This document shows positions 23,501-37,439 of a stretch of 64,000 bases of DNA, in pieces. The stretch spans positions 23,336-87,335 of the forward strand of contig NW_019774725.1 of the NCBI RefSeq assembly GCF_001039355.2. The letters run 5' to 3'. Position numbers and translations under genes: made by a program. The stretch comes from Lingula anatina (Eukaryota > Brachiopoda > Lingulata > Lingulida > Lingulidae). Within the stretch, counting starts at the first letter, position 1. Every line of letters begins with the position of its first letter. Below the pieces are notes generated by a model, which saw only the letters and a program-made list of their open reading frames with translations, did not search any database and was not told the DNA's origin.

Positions 23501-26500
23501 ACTCTAAAGATGAGACTGTAAAGAGATAAAAATTTTTTTTTAAAGATTTGACAAAATATGAGGCAGTCTCTCTTACCCTAATCATTTGATGGTGATTTTT
23601 AAGGGTTTGTAAAAAATAACTGATGGCCTTTTCAGCTCACAAAAAGAAAAAAATTCCCACTTCTCTTAAAAGTTTAATAAGGAATGCAATACACATTATA
23701 TATGACTTATATTGCTTTCCATCTCCAACTTTTAAAATCTGATATATATTTTTTTTTATACTGAGTCTGTAGAAAATCCATCCCTCTCACCTCTGGAGTA
23801 TACACATAGCATGCCTGGAAAGCACCTGATATAAATGCTCTTGCCACAAATATGAAAAATATCAGCAAACCCCTGAAAAAGAAATCAACAAATACTTCAT
23901 AATAAATATTGTAAATAATGCGAAAAAGTCAATATTGCACTTTTAATGCAAGTAAAATAGTAAGCAGTAAAATTTTATGTGAGAATACATTTTAGATCTC
24001 AAAACATACATACGTGTCTATGTACATACATAAGTACATTAAGGTATATACTTTTCAAATATAAATACCGCAAGAGAAATGTTTCTGCTCACCTTGTTGG
24101 GCATGTGCAGATGAGGAAGGTGAAGAGAGAAAACACTAAAAACTCAAAGCCCATTGTTTTCTTCCTGCCCAGAGGATCAATTATAAACACAGTAAGAATC
24201 AAACCTAGAAAAATAATGTTGTTATCCTTGACAACTGAGAAACAGTGTGGTGACTTATTTTTAAAGAGACAGGTATAGGTCAATGGGGGGGGGGGGGGGG
24301 GGAGATAACAGAACATGATAAGTCAGTTGTCAAATGTGGCCAACATTCAGCCCTACAGCCATGCTAGACAGAGACTGAGAGTCTCAGTGAGCATCACTGT
24401 GAAATTGCCAAGAGACCCTCAAGTAGATATGCAGATAAAACATGCGAGCAGGTAAATATAAGACCTCTGATCATATATTTAACATTGCTATTGAGAAAAG
24501 AACCCTTATACATGAGAAAGCCATTTGTCATAGAATGTAAAATTCAATTTATACCTTTGTCTTAGCAGATGAAACACTGGAGCAGGTAAATATAAGATCT
24601 TTTATCATGTATTTCACAATGCTTTTGACAAAAGAACCAATATACATGAGAAAAGCATTCCTCATCAAATGTACCATTCAATTTACACTTTTGTCTTAAA
24701 GTCATATACTTAAATACATATAAAAGTAATGATGTTTAAAATTGCACCAGTTGTGGTTTCCTCATGACACAGGATAATAAGAACGGCCTTTAATGCATCC
24801 AAATACACCAATTAAGTAGCGATTATGAATAATCAGAACAAATGCTTTGTTATTACCTCATGCTAACTACATAACTATTAGAACATTATATCTACTTCTG
24901 AAGCACAATAATTGAAAATAATGGCCAAGATTTCCTTTTTACCTGGAAACTCTGCTAAGGTTGTCCACAATAGGTCTACATAGTCTTTTGTGGTCAATAC
25001 TTTACACTCCAAGGAGCAGCTAGGGGCATCTAACTTTCCACTTACTAAATTAATGTGAAAAAGAAATATTCAACTAAAACAATGTAATAAACTTAGTGAT
25101 TTGTACTAAAATACTTTTACAACCATAAGGATAACAAACCTTTACTTTATATAAGTATTTTATGTAATTTTTGGTCAAAAATAATAGTTTTTTTTTCATA
25201 AAAAAGTATGGTTGCATATCAATCTCAACCTACTGATACTTTAAACACAGATCTTTCTCGTAGTAAATTAAACACAATTTTAATATATAAAGACATGGAT
25301 AAATAATTCATTATAATTAAACAAACCATGGCATGTTTCCCCAGACTCAAACAGCTCAGTGGTCAGTAGAACTATCCCATAGTATGAAAATGCATTGGCA
25401 AACCTAAAAAATGGAGAAAAGTAAAAGAAAATGTTGGATGATCAAAAGAAATGCTGACAAAAATCTAACATATACATTACTTATGGATTAATTTGATATA
25501 ATTTTAAATGATTAACCACATCTCATACTGACTGTTGACATTTTGGTATTGTTAATCTATATACAAAAAACTGCAGCTTGCACAACAACTATCTACCATA
25601 TTATCCAAAGCATAAAAGTTGTAACTCTCATTTCTGGGGTAAAAAGGTCCTTAAGCCTTCCTCTTTTTGCTTTCTGAAAATGAAAAGTTGCACTGTTGAT
25701 AGATTTGTCTTTTTTTTGCTTATGTTTGCCTTCCCATCTGTACTTTTAATAAATATTACACTTGCATATGTGACTGACATTCAATTATCAATTTAAAGCA
25801 GATTCAATAATACCTACAACAAAATTATTCCTTGAGCCATTAAACTAACCCAAACATGACTTTGAGACATAACATTTAGCTTTAAAAAATTACAAATTAA
25901 GTCCAGTATTTGACTTTATTGTGAAATGGAGCTCTCAGCAATGATATAGCTTACAATCTGTGTTGGGTCCACACTACTGGGTCCAGAGTGAACCAACTTT
26001 CCCAGAGGCATTGGCTTATTATTGTCCTTGGCTATCCTCTGAAGTGTAGCCAAGGCTTTATCTGAGCGACCTCTGGCCATATCGAACCGTGCACTCTCTG
26101 GTAGCCACTGAAATAATAATAATAAGTTTACTGAAATCACAGCAACCAAAAGGTTAAAGTTATACAAACAAGCAGATGAAGATAAAACTTTCAAATATAT
26201 ATATATCCATAAAATATGTAATAAATAACTGATTGACATAAAGGCAATCTTTGAGGATCTTATTACTTCTTAAATATATGCTAGTAGCTATAGACTTAAT
26301 TCCTTTGGTAGAGTGTGCATTATGGAAACCTGAAATTTATTTGCCTTACCACACATGCTAATGTAAATATGAGCAGTGGCAGGGCAGAGAATCCAAGGAG
26401 CCATCTCCATCCCAAGTTTGGCATCACTATTAGAGCCAATAAGACCTCAAAACAGGTACCTATGGCCCAAAATATCTAGTTAAAATTTAAAAAAAAAAAT

Positions 26501-29500
26501 TCAGGATATGAAAACTTCTCTCATGAGCACATGTCAAAACACAATGCAATACTGATATAAAAGAGTTAAATACACCCTGCAATTTTAAATTTAAATTAAT
26601 TCAGTTTGAAACACACAGTTTCAGTTCTATAGAAGAGATACCAGGATTCATTAATTTCTTTTCAATTTTACAGAAAACATTTATCCACTGTTAGTTTAAT
26701 CACTGTCAGCTTACTTTGCAATTACCTTAAATCATTTCTTTTATGAAAAAGTTTTCTACCATCACAAGTGTAATTAATAAAAGCCATATGATTTATTACC
26801 TCAATAAGTACTACACACTTTGCCCTGGATGCTGATGGTAGGAACTCTGCATACAATGTGACACTGGAATACACAAAAAAGTTAATGGCTTGATTCCATT
26901 ATCTCTACATGCATGGTGCCTAAAAGGGATGTGCTGACACATGATACACACAAAACATCTTTCAGTTACAGAATGGCTGCAACTTATAGCATAGCAAAAA
27001 AAAGGCATTTTTGTGAAAACAATTTAATGAATATTGCATGGTAGGCAACTGATTGTGACCAAGTTCAAAAGGAACCAAAATATTTTGTAAAATGTACAGG
27101 GAGCATTTAGAACTGGGTCCAAGAAGAGGTTTAGATTTTAAACTTTCAGACCAAAAACTTTAGTCCACTTTGGTCAAAATAAATCCATCACAGTCCAAGT
27201 GATTGAAATACAGCCGAGTGAAAAATGCCTCTAACTTAAACACTGATCATTACTTATTGTTTTTCAATTGGAATATGGATTTATGGATTTTTAAAATTCT
27301 ATAGCACCCTGCAGATCCATGTGAAATCTAATTCCAAAGTTAAGTGAGTCCAATGCATCTAAATTGCATGCGACACATATTCATCACAAGCAAATAGTGG
27401 CCAACTGCTTGGTAAATTTAGACATTTCTGACTGTACTTTCAAACACCATTAAAAGGCAAACAATCTCATGCATAAAACATCAGTGGTGGTGTGCTTTAT
27501 ACATATGGAATGAACTTTGGCTTCTACAAATCCTGGTTAGTGATTTAAACAATCATTTTCTAGGGCAAGTTTACATACAAATAGATCAGAAAAGAAATTC
27601 AAGATAACAAGTACGCAGTAAACCCAAACTGCAACTTTCTTAATTTTTTCCTAATTATGACAATGGCAACTGGGCTGTGACAAACTAAATTGACAGCCCA
27701 GTCTAATGAAAGCTTCAACCAAATCAGCCTCAATGGGGGTGGGGTAGGAAGTGGAGGTTGTATAAATATGGTAACTTACGATTGTGGAGCACCTCCTATT
27801 CCAAATCCAACCAATCCACGCAGTATAAGCATCCATACGTACACTGGAGAAAAGGAACTGACAAGGCCATAGTAGAATGTGAACACAGAGCTCAAAATTA
27901 ACTCCTGCAAGTTAAATGAATCCATTTATTACTCAATATTATGGTAATATTGATAAATAGGCTGATAAATATATTGGAATAAGCCCAAATGTATAACACT
28001 GAAAGCAAATATAAATAAATTATAGTAGGGCTATTCTTTTTATCACAATCCTTTCAATGGTAAACAATTGAAATAATATCAGGGTTGTAGATAAAATGCT
28101 TGAAAGTACAACATCCATAATAAGTCTTAAATGTGGTCAGTTGTTCTTTCACAGAAAGCATATTAAAGTTTTTCCCAATAGGATGAACTAAATAAATAAA
28201 TGAATAAATAAATAAATACTGGTTTTATAGTGTAGAAAATACTTAAAAATATTAAGATGCAGTGTATATTGACTGTGCCAAGAGATTCATCTGTAGTTGT
28301 AATATAGTATACATCAAGAAGTTTTCTAAACACAGGCAGTACATCTAAAGAAACATTAACTTGCGATCTTCAGAATCTGTGACGTGTACAGTGTAGACTT
28401 CTGTTAAGAAGACTGCCCACAGGGTTATGTTATGCTCCTCACTAAAATTACTGAATTATGATTAACCCTAATAAAGCAACTTTTGTAATTAAGAGCACCA
28501 ATATCAATCTGAATGTTTTAAAATGATACTGCTACTGGATTGATTACCAATAATCTGAGGCATGGTTCCTAAGGGACATTCAATAAAGCAATGTTTATAT
28601 GAAAGTTTTTTCTAGGCTTTGTTTGGCCATATTATCTAAGGTAGTAATGGTATATTAGTGCAATTAATCATTTCAGACAAGAGCTGTGCATCACATAATA
28701 AGAAACAGTCAAATAGATTTTATGTGTAGTAAATTTGAAGGAATTAAAATGAGTAAAGAATTGTGTAGTAGGAGGGATAAGATCACTCTAACATAACCTA
28801 AAGAAACCCTTGCTGAAATTAATACACCTTTTCATAATTATAAAAGCCATCACGCTCATTACTGTACACAAAATCTATATGGTATCCCAGGTCACCTAAT
28901 GCTTCCCCACTAATTACTAGAAATAACACAAATATGCTTATAATAGTATAGAGGTGAGTTTCTGCCACCAGCATGTCTCACAAAGTCATAACACGCACAC
29001 ACAAAAAGAAAAGAATAAACTCTTTTCAACTCAAGGGAAAGAAATTGGCTCTGAGAAATAGCTGTCTTGTAATTCAACAATCAAAATCCAATTAAGATCA
29101 CTTGCTTTCTCTCGTCATGCCTTCATAAGACAGTATGGAGAATATCAAGCGCAACTGCTTACGACAAAAATCAATACATCACCACAGGTCTCGTCAAGGC
29201 AGCAAGCCATAGATGATATTAAAATCCTATTATCACAACGCTGGCAATTACATCTCCTGTATCAACCTTTCATTTCAAGATAAACGCTACTCACTACCTT
29301 TAAACTAGAGAAAAAACGGGCTCAATTTCTTAAATGTTGCTAATTGTGGTGGAAGTTAAGGCTGGTGAAATCAAGGTTTATTAGTCAGTGCTCATACCAC
29401 TTATATGATGAATGTCTTCTTTGCGTGAAATTCCATTAGCGGGATCACACAAGCTGGGCTTCACTTCAGCACAAAAGCTAATATATGCTGAGTCCAATTA

Positions 29501-29958
29501 CTTTATTTCAAACCAAATCAGTGATGAACTAGTGAATTGTAAGATAAGTATAAAATCTTGTTCATTATCCTAGTCTTTCTGCTTCTAGCAATTAGTTTTT
29601 ACAGAATAAATCCATTATCCATTCTGTTTTATCATATCACAGATAGTACCCGACATTTTTTATTTGTCTAATTTTTGACTGACAATGCCTGTCTTTTTCA
29701 GTTCATCAAAAATTAGACAAAAATAAAAAAATATACGTATTTCAAATGCGAAATAATAAACCAACAGAATGTGATAGTTGCCAGCTAAAACTGGTGACAA
29801 CTTTTAATTACAAATATTGCCCAAACTTTCAGCAAAAACCAACAAATTAATAAACATTTTCCTTACCATCCTTCTTCCATATTTGTCACATATGGTCCCC
29901 CACAACCCAGAGCTCACCATCATACCAACAAAAACAATCTGAAATTGAACAAAATTAT

Positions 29959-29999
<41 letters not shown>

Positions 30000-32900
30000 C
30001 AGATAGAGAGATAGATGTAAAAAGAAAAAAATTAAAAAAAAAACACTAAACTTTTTTTCGACTATAAACAATGTCATGCCTAAAAAATCTGATAGGAAAA
30101 TTTTATTCATTTATTTTTAGGAGGAGATGCTAAACCGGTACATTGCTGCCCTTTTTCAATAGCTGAATACAAAATTATAAAATCACTTCACAGCAAAATT
30201 ACTTTAACTTTTCAACAAAGGCATAATGCATCTGATCCTGTTTCATTGATAAACCTTACAGTTGTAATGAGAGCTTTCTCCCAGTCCTCCAGACTCCAGT
30301 CACAGTGTAATGCTGGCCCCAGGATACTGAGGATCATCATTTCCATGGCATCAGACATCTGCAAAAGAAAAAATCCATCATGTAGGAATAAGATCATAAC
30401 ACTAGCCAATGGGCCAACACAATTAAGTGGTAGATTTAGTGTTAGACTAGTAACAAAAATGGATTTTTAAAAGTTACCAGTCTGGAGTTGTTTTAGAGTA
30501 TTTTTTTCCATTGTCCACTATCTATAGATTTTAACTTGAGCTACCCAATACTGATTAAAGGGATTACAACTGTTCATTTTGGCAGGATAAGTGCCATAAA
30601 ATGGATTTTCCCCATGCTTTCAATTGGTTAATGAATCTGCTCCAACATTTGAAGTTAGTTAGTATGAAAAAATTATTACTGAGGCTATCCATCTATGAAG
30701 GTTCACCTGTATAAAGGCAGGCATAGATAATTAAGAATAAATGAGATAGCCAATGTTTTGGTGGTAAAAGGTAATTTATTGTATTTCTAGGTGTTATGTA
30801 CAATCTATTTATTGGGTATTTTGAATCTCGTATGCACAGTAGTTTTCCCTTTTAGACAAGTAGATTTCAAGGCCTATTGGCTTGTAAGACCACAGGGGTA
30901 AAAAATTGAATGCACAGGCTGTAATAACTTCAATTATGGCAGTGCCACTCTTTGTTCAGAAGCTGTAATAAAGTGTTACAAACAATTTCAAATAAAGTAC
31001 CAGACTATTAGGGTACTGTGGTTTTTAGATATATGGGTTTTCACAAAATCAAGGCAAGGTTTTGAAATACAGGCTCTATACATATGAGTTTTGTTTTTAC
31101 TTTCAGCCTTTTATTTCAGGTTTCAAAAATGAAGAGGCAAAAAAATTACTGAGAAAAATCCACTACTCCGGAATAATGTGAAAATATTGTTTCCAGTTTA
31201 ATTTCAATAAGATGTGATACTTTCCATGTGACTAAGGGCAAGTGTGAACCTAATTAAAAATTGGTGCATATCTTCTGTTCATTTGAAAAATTTCCTCAAA
31301 GAAAAAAATGTTCATGGATGAAAAGAGAAAGCCATTTATACAAGACAATGGTTTTACAGTCACTAAAACTATGAGTTAAATTCTATGTAGCATCTNTGGT
31401 TGGCTATCTAAATTTAAATAACATTCTTGTTATGCCCCCCCTGCAGTGCACCACTAGCAAAGAATGACTGTGGAATAAGCCAAAATGTATAACACTGAAA
31501 GCAAATATAAATAAATTATAGTAGGGCTATTCTTTTTATCACAATCCTTTCAATGGTAAACAAATGAAATAATTTCAGGGTTGTAGATGAAATGCTTGAA
31601 AGTACAACATTTAAATATGGTCAGTTGTTTTTTCGTGAAAAGTATATTTAAGTTTTCCCAATAGAATGAACTAAATAAATAAATGTCGGTTATATAGTAT
31701 AGGAAATAATTAAAAATATTTAGATATAGCACATATTAACTGTGCCAAGAGATTCATCGGTAGTTGTAATATAGTATACATCAAGAGGTTTTCTAAACTT
31801 AGTAAAACATCTAAAGCAACATAAACTTGCAACTATCCGAGTCTGTGATGCAGAGACTTCTGTTAAGAAGACTGCCCACAGGGTTATGTTATGCTCCTCA
31901 CTAAAATTACTGAATTATGATTAATCCTAATAAAGCAACTTTTGTAATTAAGAGCACCAATATCAATCTGAATGTTTTTAAATGATACTGCTACTGGATT
32001 GATTACCAATAATCTGAGGCATGGTTCCTAAGGGATATTCAATAAAGCAATGTTTATATGAAAGTTTTTTCTAGGCTTTGTTTGGCCATATCATCTAAGG
32101 TAGTAATGGTATATTAGTGCAATCAATCATTTCAGACAAGAGCTGTGCATCATATAATAAGAAACAGTCAAATAGACTTTATGTGTAGTAAATTTGAAGG
32201 AATTAAAATGAGTAAAGAATTGTGTAGTAGGAGGGATAAGATCACTCTAACATAACCTAAAGAAACCCTTGCTGAAATTAATATACCTTTTCATAATTAT
32301 AAAAGCCATCACGCTCATTACTGTACACAAAATCTATGTGGTATCCCAGGTCACCTAATGCTTCCCCACTAATTACTAGAAATAACACAAATATGCTTAT
32401 AATAGTATAGAGGTGAGTTTCTGCCACCAGCATGTCTCACAAAGTCATAACACACACACACAAAAAGAAAAGAATAAACTCTTTTCAACTCAAGGGAAAG
32501 AAATTGGCTCTGAGAAATAGCTGTCTTGTAATTCAACAATCAAAATCCAATTAAGATCACTTGCTTTCTCTCGTCATGCCTTCATAAGACAGTATGGAGA
32601 ATATCAAGCGCAACTGCTTACGACAAAAATCAATACATCACCACAGGTCTCGTCAAGGCAGCAAGCCATAGATGATATTAAAATCCTATTATCACAACGC
32701 TGGCAATTACATCTCCTGTATCAACCTTTCATTTCAAGATAAATGCTACTCACTACCTTTAAACTAGAGAAAAAACGAGCTCAATTTCTTAAATGTTGCT
32801 AATTGTGGTGGAAGTTAAGGCTGGTGAAGTAAAGGTTTATTAGTCAGTGCTCATACCACTTATATGATGAATGTCTTCTTTGTGTGAAATTACATTAGCG

Positions 32901-35900
32901 GGATCACACAAACTGGGCCAATCACTTTATTTCAAACCAAATCAGTGATGAACTAGTGAATTGTAAGTTAAGTATAAAATCTTGTTCATTATCCTTGTCT
33001 TTCTACTTCTAGCAACTAGTTTATACAGAATAAATCCATTATCCATTCTGTTTTATCATATCACAGATAGTACCCGACATTTTTCATTTGTCTAATTTTT
33101 GACTGACAATGCCTGTCTTTTTCAGTTCATCAAAAATTAGACAAAAATAAAAAATATACGTATTTCAAACGCGAAATAATAAACCAACAGAATGTGATAG
33201 TTGCCAGCTAAAACTAGTGACAACTTTTAATTACAAATATTGCCCAAACTTTCAGCAAAAACCAACAAATTAATAAACATGTTTCTTACCATCCTTCTTC
33301 CATATTTGTCACATATGGTCCCCCACAACCCAGAGCTCACCATCATACCAACAAAAACAATCTGAAATTGAACAAAATTATATATATATAGATAGATAGA
33401 TAGACAGACAGATAGAGAGATAGATGTAAAAAGAAAAAAAAATTAAAAAAAAAAACACTAAACTTTTTTTCGACTGTAAACAATGTCATGCCTAAAAAAT
33501 CTGATAGGAAGATTTTATTCATTTATTTTTAGGAGGAGATGCTAAACCGGTACATTGCTGCCCTTTTTCAGTAGCTGAATACAAAATTATAAAATCACTT
33601 CACAGCAAAATTACTTTAACTTTTCAACAAAGGCATAATGCATCTGATCCTGTTTCATTGATAAACCATACTGTTGTAATGAGAGCTTTTTCCCAGTCCT
33701 CCAGATCCCAGTCACAGTGTAATGCTGGCCCCAGGATACTGAGGATCATCATCTCCATGGCATCAGACATCTGCAAAAGAAAAAATCCATCATGTAGGAA
33801 TAAGATCATAACACTAGCCAATGGGCCAACACAATGAAGTGGTAGATTTAATGTTAGACTAGTAACAAAAATGGATTTTTAAAAGTTACCAGTCTGGAGT
33901 TGTTTTAGAGTATTTTTTTCCATTGTCCACTATCTATAGATTTTAACTTGAGCTACCCAATACTGATTAAAGGGATTATAACTGTTCATTTTGGCAGGAT
34001 AAGTGCCATAAAATGGATTTTCCCCATGCTTTCAATTGGTTAATGAATCTGCTCCAACATTTGAAGTTAGTTAGCATGAAAAAATTATTACTGAGGCTAT
34101 CCATCTATGAAGGTTCACCTGTATAAAGGCAGGCATAGATAATTAAGAATAAATGAGATAGCCAATGTTTTGGTGGTAAAAGGTAATTTATTGTATTTCT
34201 AGGTGTTATGTACAATCTATTTATTGGGTATTTTGAATCTCGTATGCACAGTAGTTTTCCCTTTTAGACAAGTAGATTTCAAGGCCTATTGGCTTGTAAG
34301 ACCACAGGGGTAAAAAATTGAATGCACAGGCTGTAATAACTTCAATTATGGCAGTGCCACTCTTTGTTCAGAAGCTGTAATAAAGTGTTACAAACAATTT
34401 CAAATAAAGTACCAGACTATTAGGGTACTGTGGTTTTCAGATATATGGGTTTTCACAAAATCAAGGCAAGGTTTTGAAATACAGGCTCTATACATATGAG
34501 TTTTGTTTTTACTTTCAGCCTTTTATTTCAGGTTTCAAAAATGAAGAGGCAAAAAAATTACTGAGAAAAATCCACTACTCCGGAATAATGTGAAAATATT
34601 GTTTCCAGTTTAATTTCAATAAGATGTGACACTTTCCATGTGACTAAGGGCCAGTGTGAACCTAATTAAAAATTGGTGCATATCTTCTGTTCATTTGAGA
34701 AATTTACTCAAAGAAAAAATTTTTCAAGGATGAAAAGAGCAAGCCATTTATACAAGACAATGCTTTTACAGTCACTAAAACTATGAGTTAATTCTATCTA
34801 GCATCCNGTGATACTTTCCATGTGACTAAGGGCAAGTGTGAACCTAATTAAAAATTGGTGCATATCTTCTGTTCATTTGAAAAATTTCCTCAAAGAAAAA
34901 AATGTTCATGGATGAAAAGAGAAAGCCATTTATACAAGACAATGGTTTTACAGTCACTAAAACTATGAGTTAAATTCTATGTAGCATCTAGTGACTGTAA
35001 TACCTAAAACATCATTTGTATGCTCTTTTGGCATTATTAGGGCTATCAGACCAATGTAACAGTTTTAAAATCAAACAATGCAATACTTATCAGTCAAGAT
35101 TTTAAGCTTTCACTAGGTCATTAAAAATTCATTTCTGAAATATTATAATCTAATAACTTACAACTTAGTGTTTTTAAAAAGAATTAGTATATCGCTAGAG
35201 TGTAAGCAAACAGCTTATAATGGCAAAAGCTTCCGCCTTTAATTATGTAACTTCATATCAAGTGAATTACCCTTTAGCATGCAAATGGCAGGTATCAGGG
35301 GAAAATTAAGAAAAGATGAGAAGTATGTTATTTAATATGCCCAATAGGTTGATTGGAATCCCTGTTGTTATTTTCTGAGTATACCAGAATGTGTCTGATA
35401 ACCACAGGTAAATAAAAGAGCCCAGTGGGGCCTTAAAAAGAACTTATGCAGAACCATTTTCTGCTAATGGCTTTTGGTGTACTGAGTGCTAAAAATAAAA
35501 CCATTGTAAGTTATTAGTGACAATACTTCATTACAAAGGTACTGTGAAACACAATCAAAATTTTAAATGATTGCTATTTAATCAATTAATTATTTCATGC
35601 AGAAAGCACCCTCCCCTGTTCAATGTCCTGTTCTGTGGCCCCTTTACAAACATACTCTGTCTTCTTTTAGAAAAATTGAAGCTGATGATTTAGAATGCAC
35701 AATGTGTTACAATATGGGCATTTACTAGTACCATTTAAACTAATGGAATAATCTTTATGCAGGCAACCTTTTTGTAATGCATTACGTTTCACTGTCTTCT
35801 AACTATAATCTATTGCTCTGATAGTATTCCTTTCTCCGTTACCGATGAAAATATTTAAGCAGGTAATATTCAAGTTGCATAAATTCTTCTTAAGGCCGCA

Positions 35901-36505
35901 TTTATTCAACTTAAAATAATAAAACCTGGTGTCATCAACCTTCAATTTTTTATCTGAATCAGAAATAATTTCCTGAAGCAGATAAAAATTAAAATAAAAC
36001 ACTCATCATTTCTAGATCAGTGTCTTTTAAAAGAAACTACACGAAGAAATAAAATATATATTTAGTAACTGTGAAATCTGATATATATAGTCATAAAAAG
36101 TGAGGTTGGAATTGGAAGAGCAACTACAGAATACAACTAAATTACAATAAAATGTACTAACCCATGCTAGACCTGTGAGAAGAGAGAGCTTGATCTGGAA
36201 TTTGCCAAAACCAATGGCATCCACTGCCTGCTCCACTGTGAATGTATCTGAAGCAAGCAGAAACATCAAATCAATTAAAGATCACCTTATACTGATATTC
36301 TATGACCAAGAATCAAAACTGTATCAATATATATGCTTTCAAAGAGTTTACATTTGCATGTAACTTCCCTATCTTATTTTCAAACAACCTCTACTAATTG
36401 TCAAGTGTTTTTGAATGAAACAGATTAATGAAGCTCTATTTAAGTTATGTGAATCATATTGATTTCATATCTGCCAATTTAGGAGCCATTAATTTACAGC
36501 TGCAA

Positions 36506-36545
<40 letters not shown>

Positions 36546-37439
36546 TTTATGCTTATCTAAATGTTCTTCTAAATGGAAATCTGATAAAACTCTAATTACC
36601 CAGTGTTGCCACTGTACCAAACATATGGCCAATACATGAAAAATCCATAACAATTCTTTTCCCAGCCTTCTATAAAGCATGAAACTAATAAAATATTTTA
36701 AATGGCTAGTTGACTGCAATACTTTCATTGGTTATTTTCATAGATTCCTTTGAACGGTGTTTAATCTTCACTATTGATTTCTGCAGTGCCAATAATACCT
36801 GTGCAGATTACGGAAATGTTTGAATATCAAGTGAAAACAATAGCACAGGATACAGTCTATACATAGAAAGAGAGAGAAAAAACATTCATCATGCATGCAA
36901 ACCAAGCTTAATGATCTGAGGTCTATTTTTTCCTTGTCAGCCACCACACTGTACTCTAAGTTTCTTTCTTGTAAGCCATAAATAAACAATTTTCCATTGT
37001 CTGCCATAGCCCATCTGTTGTGTAAATGGGAAATTGGTCTACACAGGCTTTGTTTAAACTTAAATAAAATTCTGGTAAGGGCAGCACGAAAGGTTAGATA
37101 TGTGCAGATGTACAATGTACTGGTAGCAGTGCCAGTAGGTCTAATGAATTCATAATAGCAGAAATGTGGCTTGCGGTGCAACTTATTCCAACAATAAATG
37201 TAACATGGCTATATTACTATATAGAACCATTCTAATCTATTTTCATCGCACACTGATGTACCTTCTTTGGGTGCCCCAGGGTCTCCTCCATCTCCCTCGG
37301 GTGGGAAAGCCTCAAATTCCACACTTTCAGTTCTTGCCGCTGTATCTGCGGGAGGCTGCGTAGCTTCGTCAAGATCTTCATACTTCTGCCTTCTTATCTT
37401 GACGAATCTATTCAGCAAGGAATTGAACGTGTTAGCCAT
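20547..37439 (-). CDS. SVOP: SVOP-like major facilitator transporter, copy B (exons 3-4 duplicated)
   Basis: Sixteen exons: 37439-37262, 36247-36162, 33770-33672 (repeated at 30358-30260), 33361-33290 (repeated at 29938-29867), 27904-27780, 26863-26800, 26475-26350, 26107-25955, 25673-25597, 25403-25327, 25044-24943, 24204-24093, 23872-23791, 23460-23371, 22322-22209, 20597-20547. With one set of exons 3-4 the protein has 535 residues, close to vertebrate SVOP (about 550). Motifs: [69 protein letters not shown]. The last exon encodes [16 protein letters not shown] and stop. Intron positions and phases match copy A throughout. The extra exons 3-4 are in frame (57 codons) but sit in a 3.4 kb duplication bounded by single Ns, so they are most likely an assembly duplicate rather than part of one transcript. 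Substrate unknown. Confidence 0.92.
21225..21879. mobile_element. 655-bp non-autonomous element with 77-bp inverted repeats
   Basis: Terminal inverted repeats 21225-21301 and 21803-21879 match with about two mismatches, beginning CACCCTGAGCTTCAGAG. The element is flanked by an exact 8-bp direct repeat ATCAGGGG (21217-21224, 21880-21887), a target duplication that falls on the first bases of a CAGGGGCGGAT-family MITE. The interior has no transposase ORF but contains four CCAAT-type boxes (three as ACCAATCA or close) and a CTTATATAAAC TATA-like box. An 8-bp duplication suits hAT- or P-type transposition; family not identified. Lies in the last intron of SVOP-like copy B. Confidence 0.88.
21880..22048 (-). 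mobile_element. CAGGGGCGGAT-family MITE carrying the 655-bp insertion
   Basis: CAGGGGCGGATCCAGAGATA at 21882 onward through AGCCTAAATCATACCTG at 22048. Its first six bases recur at 21219-21224 because the 655-bp element inserted there and duplicated the target. Internal sequence matches copies at 6280 and 7939. Confidence 0.8.
24285..24302. repeat. Poly(G) tract of 18
   Basis: Eighteen consecutive G on the plus strand (poly-C in the transcript) about 80 bp upstream of exon 12 of SVOP-like copy B, in the intron. Confidence 0.95.
27977..34990. repeat. Tandem 3.4-kb duplication (probable second allele)
   Basis: 27977-31395 and about 31475-34806 are near-identical, including SVOP-like exons 3 and 4 and their introns. 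A third short copy of 31214-31395 starts right after the N at 34807 and leads into unique sequence. The copies differ by scattered substitutions, small indels and STR length (ATAG run at 29959-30016 versus a shorter one at 33385-33425). Ns at 31396 and 34807 mark both ends. Best explained as allelic contigs placed in series. Confidence 0.85.
29959..30016. repeat. (ATAG)n microsatellite
   Basis: A run of ATAG units just upstream of exon 4 of SVOP-like copy B. The equivalent run in the duplicated block (33385-33425) is shorter. Confidence 0.92.
36510..36542. repeat. (AT)n microsatellite
   Basis: About 16 AT units in the first intron of SVOP-like copy B. Confidence 0.95.

Noticed and set aside
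27651-27872. Frames on both strands over 27651-27872
   Set aside because: Shadows of SVOP-like exon 5 (27904-27780) and its intron.
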